A stretch of 64,000 bases of DNA from DASYTH01 sp036002505 (GTDB lineage Bacteria > Actinomycetota > Actinomycetes > Mycobacteriales > Pseudonocardiaceae), in contig NZ_DASYTH010000362.1 of NCBI RefSeq assembly GCF_036002505.1, positions 1 to 64,000 of the forward strand, written 5' to 3'. A model generated the notes under the pieces. That model did no database searches and was not told the DNA's origin. It saw only the letters and a program-made list of their open reading frames with translations. Below are positions 26,105-34,233 of this stretch, one piece after another. Made by a program: the position numbers and the translations under genes. The stretch's first letter is position 1; each line of letters begins with the position of its first letter.

Positions 26105-26997
26105 CAGTTGAACCGTTCTCGCATCGCCAACTCACCCCAGAAGTCGCGGAGGCGTTCGAAGCGGGTGGCGACCTCCTCGACGTTCTGTGCCTCGAGGGCC
26201 TCGATGATCGCGTTCACGTCCTCGGCGGAGGAGTCCTCCATCAGCTCCTCGTCGTCGAGCAGCTGGACCAGGCCGCCGTAGTCGAGCTCGACCGCGGAGT
26301 TCTCGTGGAAGTGGCCGAGCCAGCGGCCGGTGTCCTGGAGGACCTTGGTGGGGCCGGCGTCGCCGAACGTCCGCTCGGCCAGCGCGTGCGCGCGGGCGAT
26401 CCGGCGGCGGGCGTCGCGCATGGCGATGCGCCAGCAGACCTGGCGCCGCGGGTCGTTCTGGGTGGCCATCACCACGTGCCGGTGGTCCGGGTCGACCAGG
26501 GCGAACCAGGGCAGGGGCACGGTCCAGGTGGTGGACACCACGTGCACCGCGCCGCTGGGCAGGCCGGAGAGCACCGCGGTGGCCTTCTCCCGGACCGTGT
26601 CCAGGGACTCGCTGAGCGCGGCGCTGCGCAGCGTGGGTGAGGCCGAGGCGAGGAACCCGACCAGCGCGGCGGCCGAGCGGGCGCGCAGGTCGAGCGGGCA
26701 GATCAGCGGGCCCGGGCCGACCGTGGCGCCGTCGTCGGTGGGCACCTCGGCGGGATCGAGCACCAGCACGTCGCGCAGCGTGCTGGGCGCGGGTTGTCCC
26801 CCCGGCAACTCGGCCGGCAGCAGCATCGGCGGGCTGGCCAGCTGTGACCTCAGCCACAGCATCCGCTCCCGCTCGCCGGCCGCCGCGTAGTCCAGGTGCC
26901 CGGTCTCCAGCGCCTCACGCAGGACATTTGCCAACGTTGTGTCAAAAGACGACAACGGTTCGTACACCCTCAGGTAGGCGACGAACGGACGTGGCAC
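26104..26997 (-). CDS. Conserved actinobacterial protein, unknown function
   Basis: 297 residues, cytoplasmic, with no signal or membrane segment. It starts MPRPFVAYLRVYEPLSSF and ends with an acidic, helix-rich tail (LLDDEELMEDSSAEDVNAII). Central features are VVSTTWTVPLPWFALVDPDHR and DARRRIARAHALAERTFG. Its position beside DUF3073 matches M. tuberculosis Rv0811c, also uncharacterised. No catalytic motif seen. Confidence 0.75.
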   Translation of the reverse strand: MPRPFVAYLRVYEPLSSFDTTLANVLREALETGHLDYAAAGERERMLWLRSQLASPPMLLPAELPGGQPAPSTLRDVLVLDPAEVPTDDGATVGPGPLICPLDLRARSAAALVGFLASASPTLRSAALSESLDTVREKATAVLSGLPSGAVHVVSTTWTVPLPWFALVDPDHRHVVMATQNDPRRQVCWRIAMRDARRRIARAHALAERTFGDAGPTKVLQDTGRWLGHFHENSAVELDYGGLVQLLDDEELMEDSSAEDVNAIIEALEAQNVEEVATRFERLRDFWGELAMRERFN

Positions 26998-27180
26998 GGG
27001 AGAATCGTGTCACGACCATCTGGATGGGCGGCTCGGGGGCGATCGAGGGATCTCCGTGGCGCGGCCACATCGCATCAGACCCCTTCGGCACGGTACGGTA
27101 GTTGGCAGGAACCAGTTGTCGAGATAAACGGGGCCGCCGATTCCCCCGGCCGCCCCGTCACTGTGCGAGGGGGTCGAGCC

Positions 27181-27348
27181 ATGGGGCGCGGCCGGGCGAA
27201 GGCTAAGCAGACAAAAGTGGCCCGAGAGCTCAAATACAGCACTCGCCACACGGACTTCGAGGCGCTGCAGCGCGAGCTGTCTAGCCAGTCCGACGACGCG
27301 GACGATCGCCACGACGACGAGGACGAATACAGCGATCGATACAGGTGA
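27181..27348 (+). CDS. DUF3073 small protein
   Basis: 55 residues: MGRGRAKAKQTKVARELKYS at the basic N-terminus, an acidic tail DDADDRHDDEDEYSDRY. This is a conserved actinobacterial small protein of unknown role (Rv0810c type); the split charge suggests nucleic-acid or ribosome contact (inference). In related genomes it lies next to purM; here the inositol block separates them. Confidence 0.88.
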   Translation: MGRGRAKAKQTKVARELKYSTRHTDFEALQRELSSQSDDADDRHDDEDEYSDRYR

Positions 27349-27700
27349 TCTGGGCGAGGTCTGTCCGCGGAGAGCGCGGACCTGGTATCACCTGGTGTCC
27401 TGTGGGGGCCAAGCCCCCACACCCCCGGCCGGGGGCACGCCCCCGGACCCCCCGGGTGACGGGCAACCTGAACACGTACCTGAAACGGGGCGAGCCCTGG
27501 CCGCACAGAGCGCGAACCTCGCTGTCACGTGACGTCCTGGTGGGGGGCAAGCCCCGGAGCCCTGAGGGCGGGCAACGTGAACAGGTACCTGAGACGGGGC
27601 GAGCCCTGTCTGCGGAGAGCGCGCACCTTGGTATCAGCTGGTGTCTTGTGGGGGCAAGCCCCGGGCGCCCTGGGGTGGCGGGGCTACCTGGACAGGTATC
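27346..27700. repeat. Three degenerate copies of a ~109-bp tandem repeat
   Basis: Fills the 335 bases between two convergent genes. Copies begin near 27346, 27482 and 27591; copies 2 and 3 are 109 bases apart. Each has GGGGCGAGCCCTG or similar, then GGAGAGCGCG, GGTGTCNTGTGGGGGCAAGCCCC and a CTGNACAGGTACCTGA-like end. Copy 1 is longer because of an extra GC-rich inverted segment (27410-27460). Confidence 0.8.
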
Positions 27701-29546
27701 GGACTTGGCGCTTTTTGAGCTCGTCGAGGGCTGTGCGGGCGTCGGTGATGGCGGGGCGGTCGGAGATTTCGGGCACGCCGACCTCCCACCAGGCGCCGGC
27801 TTCGGTCCACGCTGACGGTTGGGTACGGACCACCACGACGGCCGGGCGGCCGGCGTGGGCGTCCGTGCGGGCCTTGGCGTAGGCGGTCCGCAGGTCGTCG
27901 AGGTTGTCCGCCTGGACGACGGTGCAGCCGAGCGCGGCGGCGTGTGCGGCGAAGTCCACCCGGGGCGGTTCGGCGTGGGTCGTGCGGCAGTCCGCGTACA
28001 TGTTGTTGAACGCCGCGCCGCCCTGGCCGCGCTGCAGCCGGTCGATCACCGCGTAGCCGTCGTTGTCGCAGACCACGGCCACGAAGCCGTGCCCGGCGAA
28101 CGCGGCGGAGAACAGCTCCGAGTTGAGCATGAGGTAGGAGCCGTCGCCGAGGAGCGTGCTCACCACGCCGCCCGGACGGGCCATCGCCGCGCCCCAGGCC
28201 CCGGCCAGCTCGTAGCCCATGCAGGAGAACCCGTACTCGACATCCATGGTGCCCGACCCGCCGCTGCCGATCGTCCGCCAGCCGCCGATCAGCTCACCGG
28301 GCAGGCCGCCGGACGCGGTCATGACGTAGTCGTCCGGGCCGCTCACCTCGTTCACCACGCCGACGACCTGGGCATACGTCGGCATGCCCGGACCCGGCGC
28401 GCGGAGCCCGTCGACGTAGGCGTCCCAGCGGGCCCGCTCGGCGGCGGCCCGGGCCGTCCAGTCCGGGTCGGCGCGCCACCCCCCGAGCAGCTCGGCCAGC
28501 CCGCCGAGCCCTTCCCGGGCGTCCCCGACGACGGCCAGCGCGCCGTGCTTGACCGCGTCGAACCGGGCCGCGTTGATCGTCACCAGCAGCACGTCCGGGG
28601 AGAACACCGACCAGGACGCGGTGGTGAAGTCCTGCAGCCGCGTGCCGACCGCGAGCACCAGGTCGGCCTCGGCGGCGAGCGCGTTCGCCGAGAACGAACC
28701 GGTGACGCCGAGCGGGCCGGCATGCTGCGGATGATCATGTGGAACGAGCGTCCGGCCGGCCGTGGTCTCGGTGACCGGGACGCCGTGCCGCTGGGACAGC
28801 TCGAGCGCCGCACGGGCGGCACCGGAGTAGCGCACGCCGCCGCCCAGCACCAGCAGTGGCCGGCGGGAAGCCCGGATCGCGCCGGCGGCATCCTCGAGTG
28901 CCCGGAGGTCGGGGCGCAGCCGGGGCAGGCGGTGCCGGACCGGCTCGAACAGCGCGTCCGGGAAGTCGAACGCCTCGGCCTGGACGTCTTGCGGCAGCGC
29001 GAGGGCGACCGGCCCGCAGTCGGCCGGGTCGGTGAGCACCCGGGCCACCTGGGGCAGCGTGGCGATCAGCTGCTCGGGCCGGGTGATCCGGTCGAAGTAG
29101 CGGCTGACCGCCCGGAACGCGTCGTTGACCGTGCGGGTCGGGTCGTCGAAGTGCTCCACCTGCTGCAGCACCGGATCCGGCGCGCGGCCGGCGAACGTGT
29201 CGCCGGGGAGCAGCAGCAGCGGCAACCGGTTGGCGTGCGCGACCCCGGCCGCGGTCACCATGTTCAGCGCGCCCGGCCCGATCGAGGAGGTGGCCACGCC
29301 GACCTGCCGCCGCTGCGTGGCCTTGGCGAGGCCGACGGCGGCCAGCGCCATGCCCTGCTCGGTGTGCCCGCGCCAGACCGGCAACCGGTCCCGGGTCTCG
29401 TGCAGCGCGGTGCCGAGGCCGAGCACGTTGCCGTGCCCGAAGATCGCGAACACAGCCGGGAACAGCGGCACCTCGGTGCCGTCCAGCAGCTCGCCGCGCT
29501 GGGCGATCAGCCAGCGGACGAGGGCCTGGGCGGTGGTGAGCTTCAT
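27684..29546 (-). CDS. iolD: Trihydroxycyclohexane-1,2-dione hydrolase IolD
   Basis: A 620-residue thiamine-diphosphate enzyme that opens the ring of 3D-(3,5/4)-trihydroxycyclohexane-1,2-dione to 5-deoxy-glucuronate in myo-inositol breakdown. ThDP motif GDGSYLMLNSE...DNDG is in the C-terminal third, and the catalytic-Glu region is near FAIFGHGNVLGLG. The ATG at 29546 has GGGAGG 7 bases upstream, preferred to the TTG five codons earlier. It is the last gene of the iol operon. Confidence 0.95.
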   Translation of the reverse strand: MKLTTAQALVRWLIAQRGELLDGTEVPLFPAVFAIFGHGNVLGLGTALHETRDRLPVWRGHTEQGMALAAVGLAKATQRRQVGVATSSIGPGALNMVTAAGVAHANRLPLLLLPGDTFAGRAPDPVLQQVEHFDDPTRTVNDAFRAVSRYFDRITRPEQLIATLPQVARVLTDPADCGPVALALPQDVQAEAFDFPDALFEPVRHRLPRLRPDLRALEDAAGAIRASRRPLLVLGGGVRYSGAARAALELSQRHGVPVTETTAGRTLVPHDHPQHAGPLGVTGSFSANALAAEADLVLAVGTRLQDFTTASWSVFSPDVLLVTINAARFDAVKHGALAVVGDAREGLGGLAELLGGWRADPDWTARAAAERARWDAYVDGLRAPGPGMPTYAQVVGVVNEVSGPDDYVMTASGGLPGELIGGWRTIGSGGSGTMDVEYGFSCMGYELAGAWGAAMARPGGVVSTLLGDGSYLMLNSELFSAAFAGHGFVAVVCDNDGYAVIDRLQRGQGGAAFNNMYADCRTTHAEPPRVDFAAHAAALGCTVVQADNLDDLRTAYAKARTDAHAGRPAVVVVRTQPSAWTEAGAWWEVGVPEISDRPAITDARTALDELKKRQVRYLSR

Positions 29547-29576
29547 GGGCGGACCTCCCAACCGCCGGGCGGACGT

Positions 29577-29629
29577 GCGATGAATGACCCATTCACCGCG
29601 CCGGGTGCACTGAATGAGGCATTCATCGC
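29577..29629. repeat. Intergenic palindrome (TGAATG-N-CATTCA family)
   Basis: Outer arms GCGATGAATG and CATTCATCGC; each side also folds on itself as TGAATG-ACC-CATTCA-like hairpins. It sits between iolB and iolD and may tune readthrough. A different sequence family from the GAAGG palindromes. Confidence 0.75.
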
Positions 29630-30489
29630 ACTCGGCCCTCCGCGTTGGTGACCGGGCAGCGCGGGTCGGGTTGCTGCGCCGCCCAGGTGTCGCGCACCCA
29701 GGCGTGCGCGGGGTCGTCGCAGAACGCCATGGAGCGCTCGGGGCCCGGCCCGGCGAGCACGTTCAGGTAGTACATCGGGTAGCCGGGCGCGGCCACGCAT
29801 GGGCCGTGATAGCCACGCGGGATCAGGAACACGTCACCGTCGCGCACGGTCACGTCCTCGTCGATGGCGCCGTCCGCGGTGTAGGTGCGGTGGAAGCCGA
29901 AGCCCGCCGCGCCCTCGATGCGGAAGTAGTAGATCTCCTCGTTGACCACGGGGCACGGCTCGGTGTCGTCATGCTTGTGCGGCGGGTAGGAGGACCAGTT
30001 CCCGTCCGGGGTGATCAGCTCGCAGGCGTTGAGCTTGTCGGCGTGGTCCCAGACGCCGGGGACGCCGAAGTTGGTGACCTGGCGGGTGGCGTTGCCGGCG
30101 CCGCGGACCTCCACCGGGACCCGCTCGGCCGGCCCGTACTTCGGCGCGAGCCGCCGCGTGCACCGGGCCATCGGCAGGGCGAGCTCACAGCTGTCCACAG
30201 TGGACAATTCGACCACGGCGTCCCTCGGCACGTAGGCAAAGTCGGTGACCCTGGCGAAGACGGACTCCCGGCCGGCCAGCGGGTAGCGCTCGCCGTCCAC
30301 GTCTACCGTGACGGATCCGCTCAGTGGCAACACGAATGCCTCGAACTCACCGGTCGCCAAAGTCCGCCGGGCACCGGCGGCCAGCCGGAGCACGCGAAGA
30401 CCGGTGTAGGTCCAGCCGGCGTCCTCCGGGGTGAGCCGCACCGGGTCGGCGCCGTCCTCGAGTGTCCCGTGTGGACGGTGCAGGCTCAC
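29623..30489 (-). CDS. iolB: 5-deoxy-glucuronate isomerase IolB
   Basis: A 288-residue bicupin that converts 5-deoxy-glucuronate to 2-deoxy-5-keto-gluconate. The metal site is visible in SSYPPHKHDD (His, His) with NEEIYYFR (Glu) and RGYHGPCVAAPGYPMYYLN (His). The GTG start at 30489 overlaps the previous stop (GTGA). It follows the aldolase gene in the iol operon and precedes iolD. Confidence 0.95.
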   Translation of the reverse strand: MSLHRPHGTLEDGADPVRLTPEDAGWTYTGLRVLRLAAGARRTLATGEFEAFVLPLSGSVTVDVDGERYPLAGRESVFARVTDFAYVPRDAVVELSTVDSCELALPMARCTRRLAPKYGPAERVPVEVRGAGNATRQVTNFGVPGVWDHADKLNACELITPDGNWSSYPPHKHDDTEPCPVVNEEIYYFRIEGAAGFGFHRTYTADGAIDEDVTVRDGDVFLIPRGYHGPCVAAPGYPMYYLNVLAGPGPERSMAFCDDPAHAWVRDTWAAQQPDPRCPVTNAEGRVR

Positions 30490-31379
30490 CGGCCCTCCCC
30501 GCGCAGGATCTTCGCAGCGGCCTCGACCGCGCCGGCCACGTCGCCGCCGGGCGGGTAGAGCAGCGTCCGGCCCACCACCAGGCCGCGCACCGCCGGGTGA
30601 CGCAGCGCCGTCGCCCAGGACGTCAGGTCGTCCGCCACGTCCACCGAGGGCACGCCGCCGAGCACCACGACCGGGAGTGTGGTCGCGTCCAGGGCAGACG
30701 GGTCCTCCGGGGCGGGGAGCTTGAGCCAGGTGTGCGCGGAGGTCACACCGAGCCCGGCGGCCACCGCGACCGCGTGGGTGAGCGCGACGGGGTCCCTGTC
30801 CAGTACCAGGGCGCCGGACTCGTCGCGCCGGTAGGGCAGCGGCTCGACCATGGCCATCAACCCGTGCCCGGCGAGGTCCGAAACGGCCCGGGCGCAGGCC
30901 TCCAGCGTGCGTATCGTATACGGGTCCTCGTATACGATACGCAGGAGCATCTTCCCGCCGTCCAGCCCGCTGCTGGCGATGGACGGCACATCGTATGCGG
31001 TGAACCGGTCGTCGATCTCCCAGTCCGCGCCGGCCAGGCCGCCGCGGTTCATCGAGCCGATCACGATCTTGCCGTGCAGCCCGTCCAGCAGGAGCAACTC
31101 CTCGACCACGTCCGGGGTCGCCAGCAGCCCGTCGACGTCGGGATTGGCCAGCGCGATAAGCAGTCGCTCCAGCAGCGAGCGCCGGTCGGCCATGGCCAAG
31201 GGGTCCGCGCCGACGCCGAGCGCCCCACGGGCCGGATGGTCGGCGGCGACCAGGAACAGCGTGCCGCGCTCGGACAGCAGCCGCTCGCGCCGCCGCCGGT
31301 TCACATAGGCCTCGCCGATGGCGCCCGGGTCGGTCGCCCTGGTGTGCAACAGTTCGGCCCACTGCGCGTCGGTGATCAT
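30486..31379 (-). CDS. Class I aldolase of the iol operon (DeoC/LacD-like)
   Basis: 297 residues with a TIM-barrel aldolase fold. Likely Schiff-base Lys is in GKIVIGSMNRGG or TSAHTWLKLPAPE. Proteins like this in actinobacterial iol operons are thought to replace IolJ and split 2-deoxy-5-keto-gluconate-6-phosphate. The ATG at 31379 (or GTG at 31382) is chosen; the frame extends upstream through a palindromic operator. Codons for RIVYEDPYTIR contain a striking inverted repeat (30909-30942). Confidence 0.82.
   Translation of the reverse strand: MITDAQWAELLHTRATDPGAIGEAYVNRRRRERLLSERGTLFLVAADHPARGALGVGADPLAMADRRSLLERLLIALANPDVDGLLATPDVVEELLLLDGLHGKIVIGSMNRGGLAGADWEIDDRFTAYDVPSIASSGLDGGKMLLRIVYEDPYTIRTLEACARAVSDLAGHGLMAMVEPLPYRRDESGALVLDRDPVALTHAVAVAAGLGVTSAHTWLKLPAPEDPSALDATTLPVVVLGGVPSVDVADDLTSWATALRHPAVRGLVVGRTLLYPPGGDVAGAVEAAAKILRGEGR
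30909..30942. other. Perfect 14-bp inverted repeat inside the aldolase gene
   Basis: GCGTATCGTATACG (30909-30922) and CGTATACGATACGC (30929-30942), 6-base loop GGTCCT. It is AT-rich compared with the rest of the gene and also contains GTATAC palindromes in each arm, as in some regulator sites. Confidence 0.85.
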
Positions 31380-31423
31380 CACGTCAGCCCGCCTCGTCAG
31401 TTCAGGTGCCTGTTCTTTTGCAG

Positions 31424-31449
31424 CAACTGTTCGTTCGAACGAACAGTTG
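31424..31449. promoter_or_regulatory. Perfect 26-bp palindrome between iolC and the aldolase gene
   Basis: CAACTGTTCGTTC followed directly by its reverse complement, centred on TTCGAA. It lies in the only sizeable gap of the operon (95 bases), about 45-70 bases upstream of the aldolase start, so it is probably an operator for an internal promoter. It differs from the two LacI-type sites at 37.2 kb. Confidence 0.75.
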
Positions 31450-31476
31450 GAAACGGGTGAATGATCGTCCCCTCGC

Positions 31477-32406
31477 TCACAGCAGCTCCTCGATCTCCGC
31501 GGGCTCCGGCATGGCGTCGGCGCAGGCAAGCCGGCCGGCCACGAGGGCGCCGGCGGCGTTGGCGTAGCGGGCGACACGCACGGGATCCCAGCCGGACAGC
31601 AGGCCGTGCACGAGCGCGCCGCCGAACGCGTCGCCGGCGCCAAGCCCGCAGACCACCTCCACCGGTTGCGGCGGCACGGTCCACGCGCCCTCGGCGGTCG
31701 CCACCAACACGCCGTCGGCACCCTTCTTCACCACGGCCAGCTCGATTCCGCGCGCCAGCAGGCGGTTCGCCGCCTCGTCCGGGTCGGCGGTGCCCACAGC
31801 CACCTCGACCTCCGCCCGGTTGCCGACCGCCACCGTGACGTGGTCCAGCATCCAGCCGATCTCCGCCCGCGCACTGTCTACAGAGGACCAGAACATCGGC
31901 CGGTAGTCGAGGTCCAGCACGGTGTGCCGGCGCCGGTCGCGGCGCGCCAGCATCGCGCGCTGGGTGGCGCGGGCGGGCTCGGTGGACACCCCGGTGCCGG
32001 TCACCCACAGCACCGGCACCTCTGCGACCACGTCCCACGGCACGTCCGCCTCGGTCAGCGTGAGGTCCGGCGCCACCGGCAACCGGTAGAACAGCAGCGG
32101 CGGGTCGGCCGGCGGATCCAGCGCGCAGAACACCACCGGGGTGAGCAGATCTTCCGCGGTGCCGACGAAATCGGGAGCCACGCCGAACCCGCGCAGCGCG
32201 TTGCGCACGTAGCCGCCGAACGGGTCGGGCCCGACCTTGGTGAGCACCGCCGAGCGCCGCCCGAGCCGGGCCGCGGCCACCGCCACGTTGGTCGCCGTGC
32301 CACCAAGGGACCTCGCGAACGTCCGCACCTCGCCCAGCGGCACCCCGCTCTGCTCGGGGTACAGGTCCACCCCCACCCGCCCGACGGTCAGCACCTCCAG
32401 GCTCAT
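31477..32406 (-). CDS. iolC: 5-dehydro-2-deoxygluconokinase IolC
   Basis: A 309-residue PfkB-family kinase that phosphorylates 2-deoxy-5-keto-gluconate. The family signatures are SLGGTATNVAVAAARLG near the N-terminus and CGLGAGDAFGGALVHGLLSG, with the catalytic Asp, near the C-terminus. The ATG at 32406 overlaps the ATPase stop (ATGA). Its length is normal for PfkB kinases. Confidence 0.93.
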   Translation of the reverse strand: MSLEVLTVGRVGVDLYPEQSGVPLGEVRTFARSLGGTATNVAVAAARLGRRSAVLTKVGPDPFGGYVRNALRGFGVAPDFVGTAEDLLTPVVFCALDPPADPPLLFYRLPVAPDLTLTEADVPWDVVAEVPVLWVTGTGVSTEPARATQRAMLARRDRRRHTVLDLDYRPMFWSSVDSARAEIGWMLDHVTVAVGNRAEVEVAVGTADPDEAANRLLARGIELAVVKKGADGVLVATAEGAWTVPPQPVEVVCGLGAGDAFGGALVHGLLSGWDPVRVARYANAAGALVAGRLACADAMPEPAEIEELL

Positions 32407-33176
32407 GGGGCGCGCAACTCGTGCTGCAGCGCCTCGAGCTCGGCACCACCGGCCATCTGGCGGGTGAGCTCCTCGAGGGTGATGTCCGCCTTGGCGAAGC
32501 TGCCCAGCGAGCGGCCGCGCTTGAGGAGCAGGAAGCGGTCGCCGACCGGATAGGCGTGGCGCGGGTTGTGCGTGATCAGCACGACGCCGAGGCCGCGGTC
32601 CCGGGCCTGGGCGACGTAGCGGAGCACCACGCCGGCCTGCTTGACGCCGAGCGCCGCGGTGGGCTCGTCCAGGATGAGCACCTTCGCTCCGAAGTGGACG
32701 GCCCGGGCGATGGCCACGCACTGCCGCTCACCGCCGGACAGCGTGCCCACCGGCTGTTCCACGTCGCGCAGGTCGATGCCCATCTCCGCCAGCGCCCGCT
32801 TGGCCGTGGCGCGGCCGGCGCGGCGGTCGAGCATCCGGAACGGGCCCCAGCCGACGGTCGGCTCGGAGCCCAGGAAGAAGTTGCGCCACACGCTCATCAG
32901 CGGCACCACGGCCAGATCCTGGTACACCGTGGCGATTCCGTGGTCGAGCGCCTCGCGGGGCGAGGAGAACCGGACCTCGTCGCCCGCCACCCGGAACGAA
33001 CCGGTGTCGTGCTGGTGCACCCCGGCCAGGATCTTGATCAGCGTGGACTTCCCGGCGCCGTTGTCCCCCAGTACACAGGTGACCTCGCCGGCATTGACCA
33101 CGGTGGACACGTCGCGCAGCGCGATCACGCTGCCGTAGGACTTCCCCACGTCGACGACATCGATCAAGGCACTCAT
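32403..33176 (-). CDS. Sugar/inositol ABC transporter ATPase
   Basis: 257 residues, a single ABC domain of the CUT2 type (Walker A GDNGAGKST, signature LSGGERQ, Walker B LILDEPTAAL). It contains one ATPase domain rather than the two fused domains of RbsA/XylG, as in FrcA-like systems. It overlaps the permease stop and iolC start by 4 bases each. By context it drives myo-inositol uptake. Confidence 0.93.
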   Translation of the reverse strand: MSALIDVVDVGKSYGSVIALRDVSTVVNAGEVTCVLGDNGAGKSTLIKILAGVHQHDTGSFRVAGDEVRFSSPREALDHGIATVYQDLAVVPLMSVWRNFFLGSEPTVGWGPFRMLDRRAGRATAKRALAEMGIDLRDVEQPVGTLSGGERQCVAIARAVHFGAKVLILDEPTAALGVKQAGVVLRYVAQARDRGLGVVLITHNPRHAYPVGDRFLLLKRGRSLGSFAKADITLEELTRQMAGGAELEALQHELRAP

Positions 33177-34222
33177 CGCCGCACCCTCTCCGCCCGGCGC
33201 CGGAACGCGTTGTTCACCAGCACCGCGGACAGCAGCATGATGCCGAGAAAGAGCATGAACCAGTCGCTGTTCCACTGGGCGTACTGGATGCCCTGCCGGG
33301 CCATGCCGAAGATCAGCGCGCCGATCGCCGCGCCGACCGCGGAGCCGAACCCGCCGGTGAGCAGGCAGCCGCCGATCACCGCCGCGATGATGTACTGGAA
33401 CTCGCCGCCGATGCCCTGGTTGGCCTGGACGCTGGCGAACCGCAGGATGTTCATGGAGCCGACCAGCCACGCGGCGAACGCGGTCGTCATGAACAGCAGG
33501 ATCTTGGTGCGGGCCAGCGGCACGCCCACCGCGCGGGCGCTCAGCGCGGAGCCGCCGACCGCGAAGATCCAGTTGCCGAACCTGGTGCGCACCAGCACCC
33601 AGGCCGCCAGCGCGGTCACCGCCACCCACCACAGGATGGACGCCGGGAACGCCTGCCCGCCGACGTCCACAGTGGACGCGAACACGCCGCCCGCCGACTC
33701 GTAGCCGTCCGTCCGGCGCATGCCGCTCACCTGGACGCTGCCGGTGATCGCCCGGGTCACCCCCAAGTTGATCCCCTGCAGGGCAAGGAAGGTGCCGAGC
33801 GTGACGATGAAGCTGGGCAGGCCGGTCCGCATCACCAGCCAGCCGTTGAACGCGCCGACGGCGAGCGCGAACACCAGCGACGCCAGCAGCGCCAGCCACA
33901 CGTTCCAGCCGGCCCTGGTCGCCAGCAGCGCGGTGACCAGGGCGGTGGACGCCGTCATCACCCCGGCGGAGAGGTCGAACTCCCCACCGATCATGAGCAA
34001 CGCCACCGCAACGGCCATGATGCCGAGCAGCGACGCGTCGTCCAGCCAGGTCGACGCGCCGCCCAGGCTGAGGAACTGCTCGGTCACCACGGAGAAGAAC
34101 GCGAACACCAGCAGCGCGCCGAGCAGCGCGCCCACCTCGGGCCGGACCACCAGCCGGTCCAGGAACCGGGACTGGGCGATCCGTTCGTCAACAGGTGGAG
34201 CCGGTGCCTGCGTGGCGGTCAT
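33173..34222 (-). CDS. Sugar/inositol ABC transporter permease
   Basis: 349 residues with about ten membrane segments of the RbsC/FrcB type; typical parts are IGGEFDLSAG, GLPSFIVTLGT and GGCLLTGGFGSAVGA. It forms the channel for the ATPase encoded next. The substrate is inferred as myo-inositol from the surrounding catabolic genes. Starts at ATG 34222, 12 bases after the binding-protein gene. Confidence 0.93.
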   Translation of the reverse strand: MTATQAPAPPVDERIAQSRFLDRLVVRPEVGALLGALLVFAFFSVVTEQFLSLGGASTWLDDASLLGIMAVAVALLMIGGEFDLSAGVMTASTALVTALLATRAGWNVWLALLASLVFALAVGAFNGWLVMRTGLPSFIVTLGTFLALQGINLGVTRAITGSVQVSGMRRTDGYESAGGVFASTVDVGGQAFPASILWWVAVTALAAWVLVRTRFGNWIFAVGGSALSARAVGVPLARTKILLFMTTAFAAWLVGSMNILRFASVQANQGIGGEFQYIIAAVIGGCLLTGGFGSAVGAAIGALIFGMARQGIQYAQWNSDWFMLFLGIMLLSAVLVNNAFRRRAERVRR

Positions 34223-34233
34223 GGCCGTCCTCC

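Noticed and set aside
27346..27700. CRISPR array
   Set aside because: Units are about 109 bases, diverged, without short identical repeats and unique spacers, and no cas genes are near.
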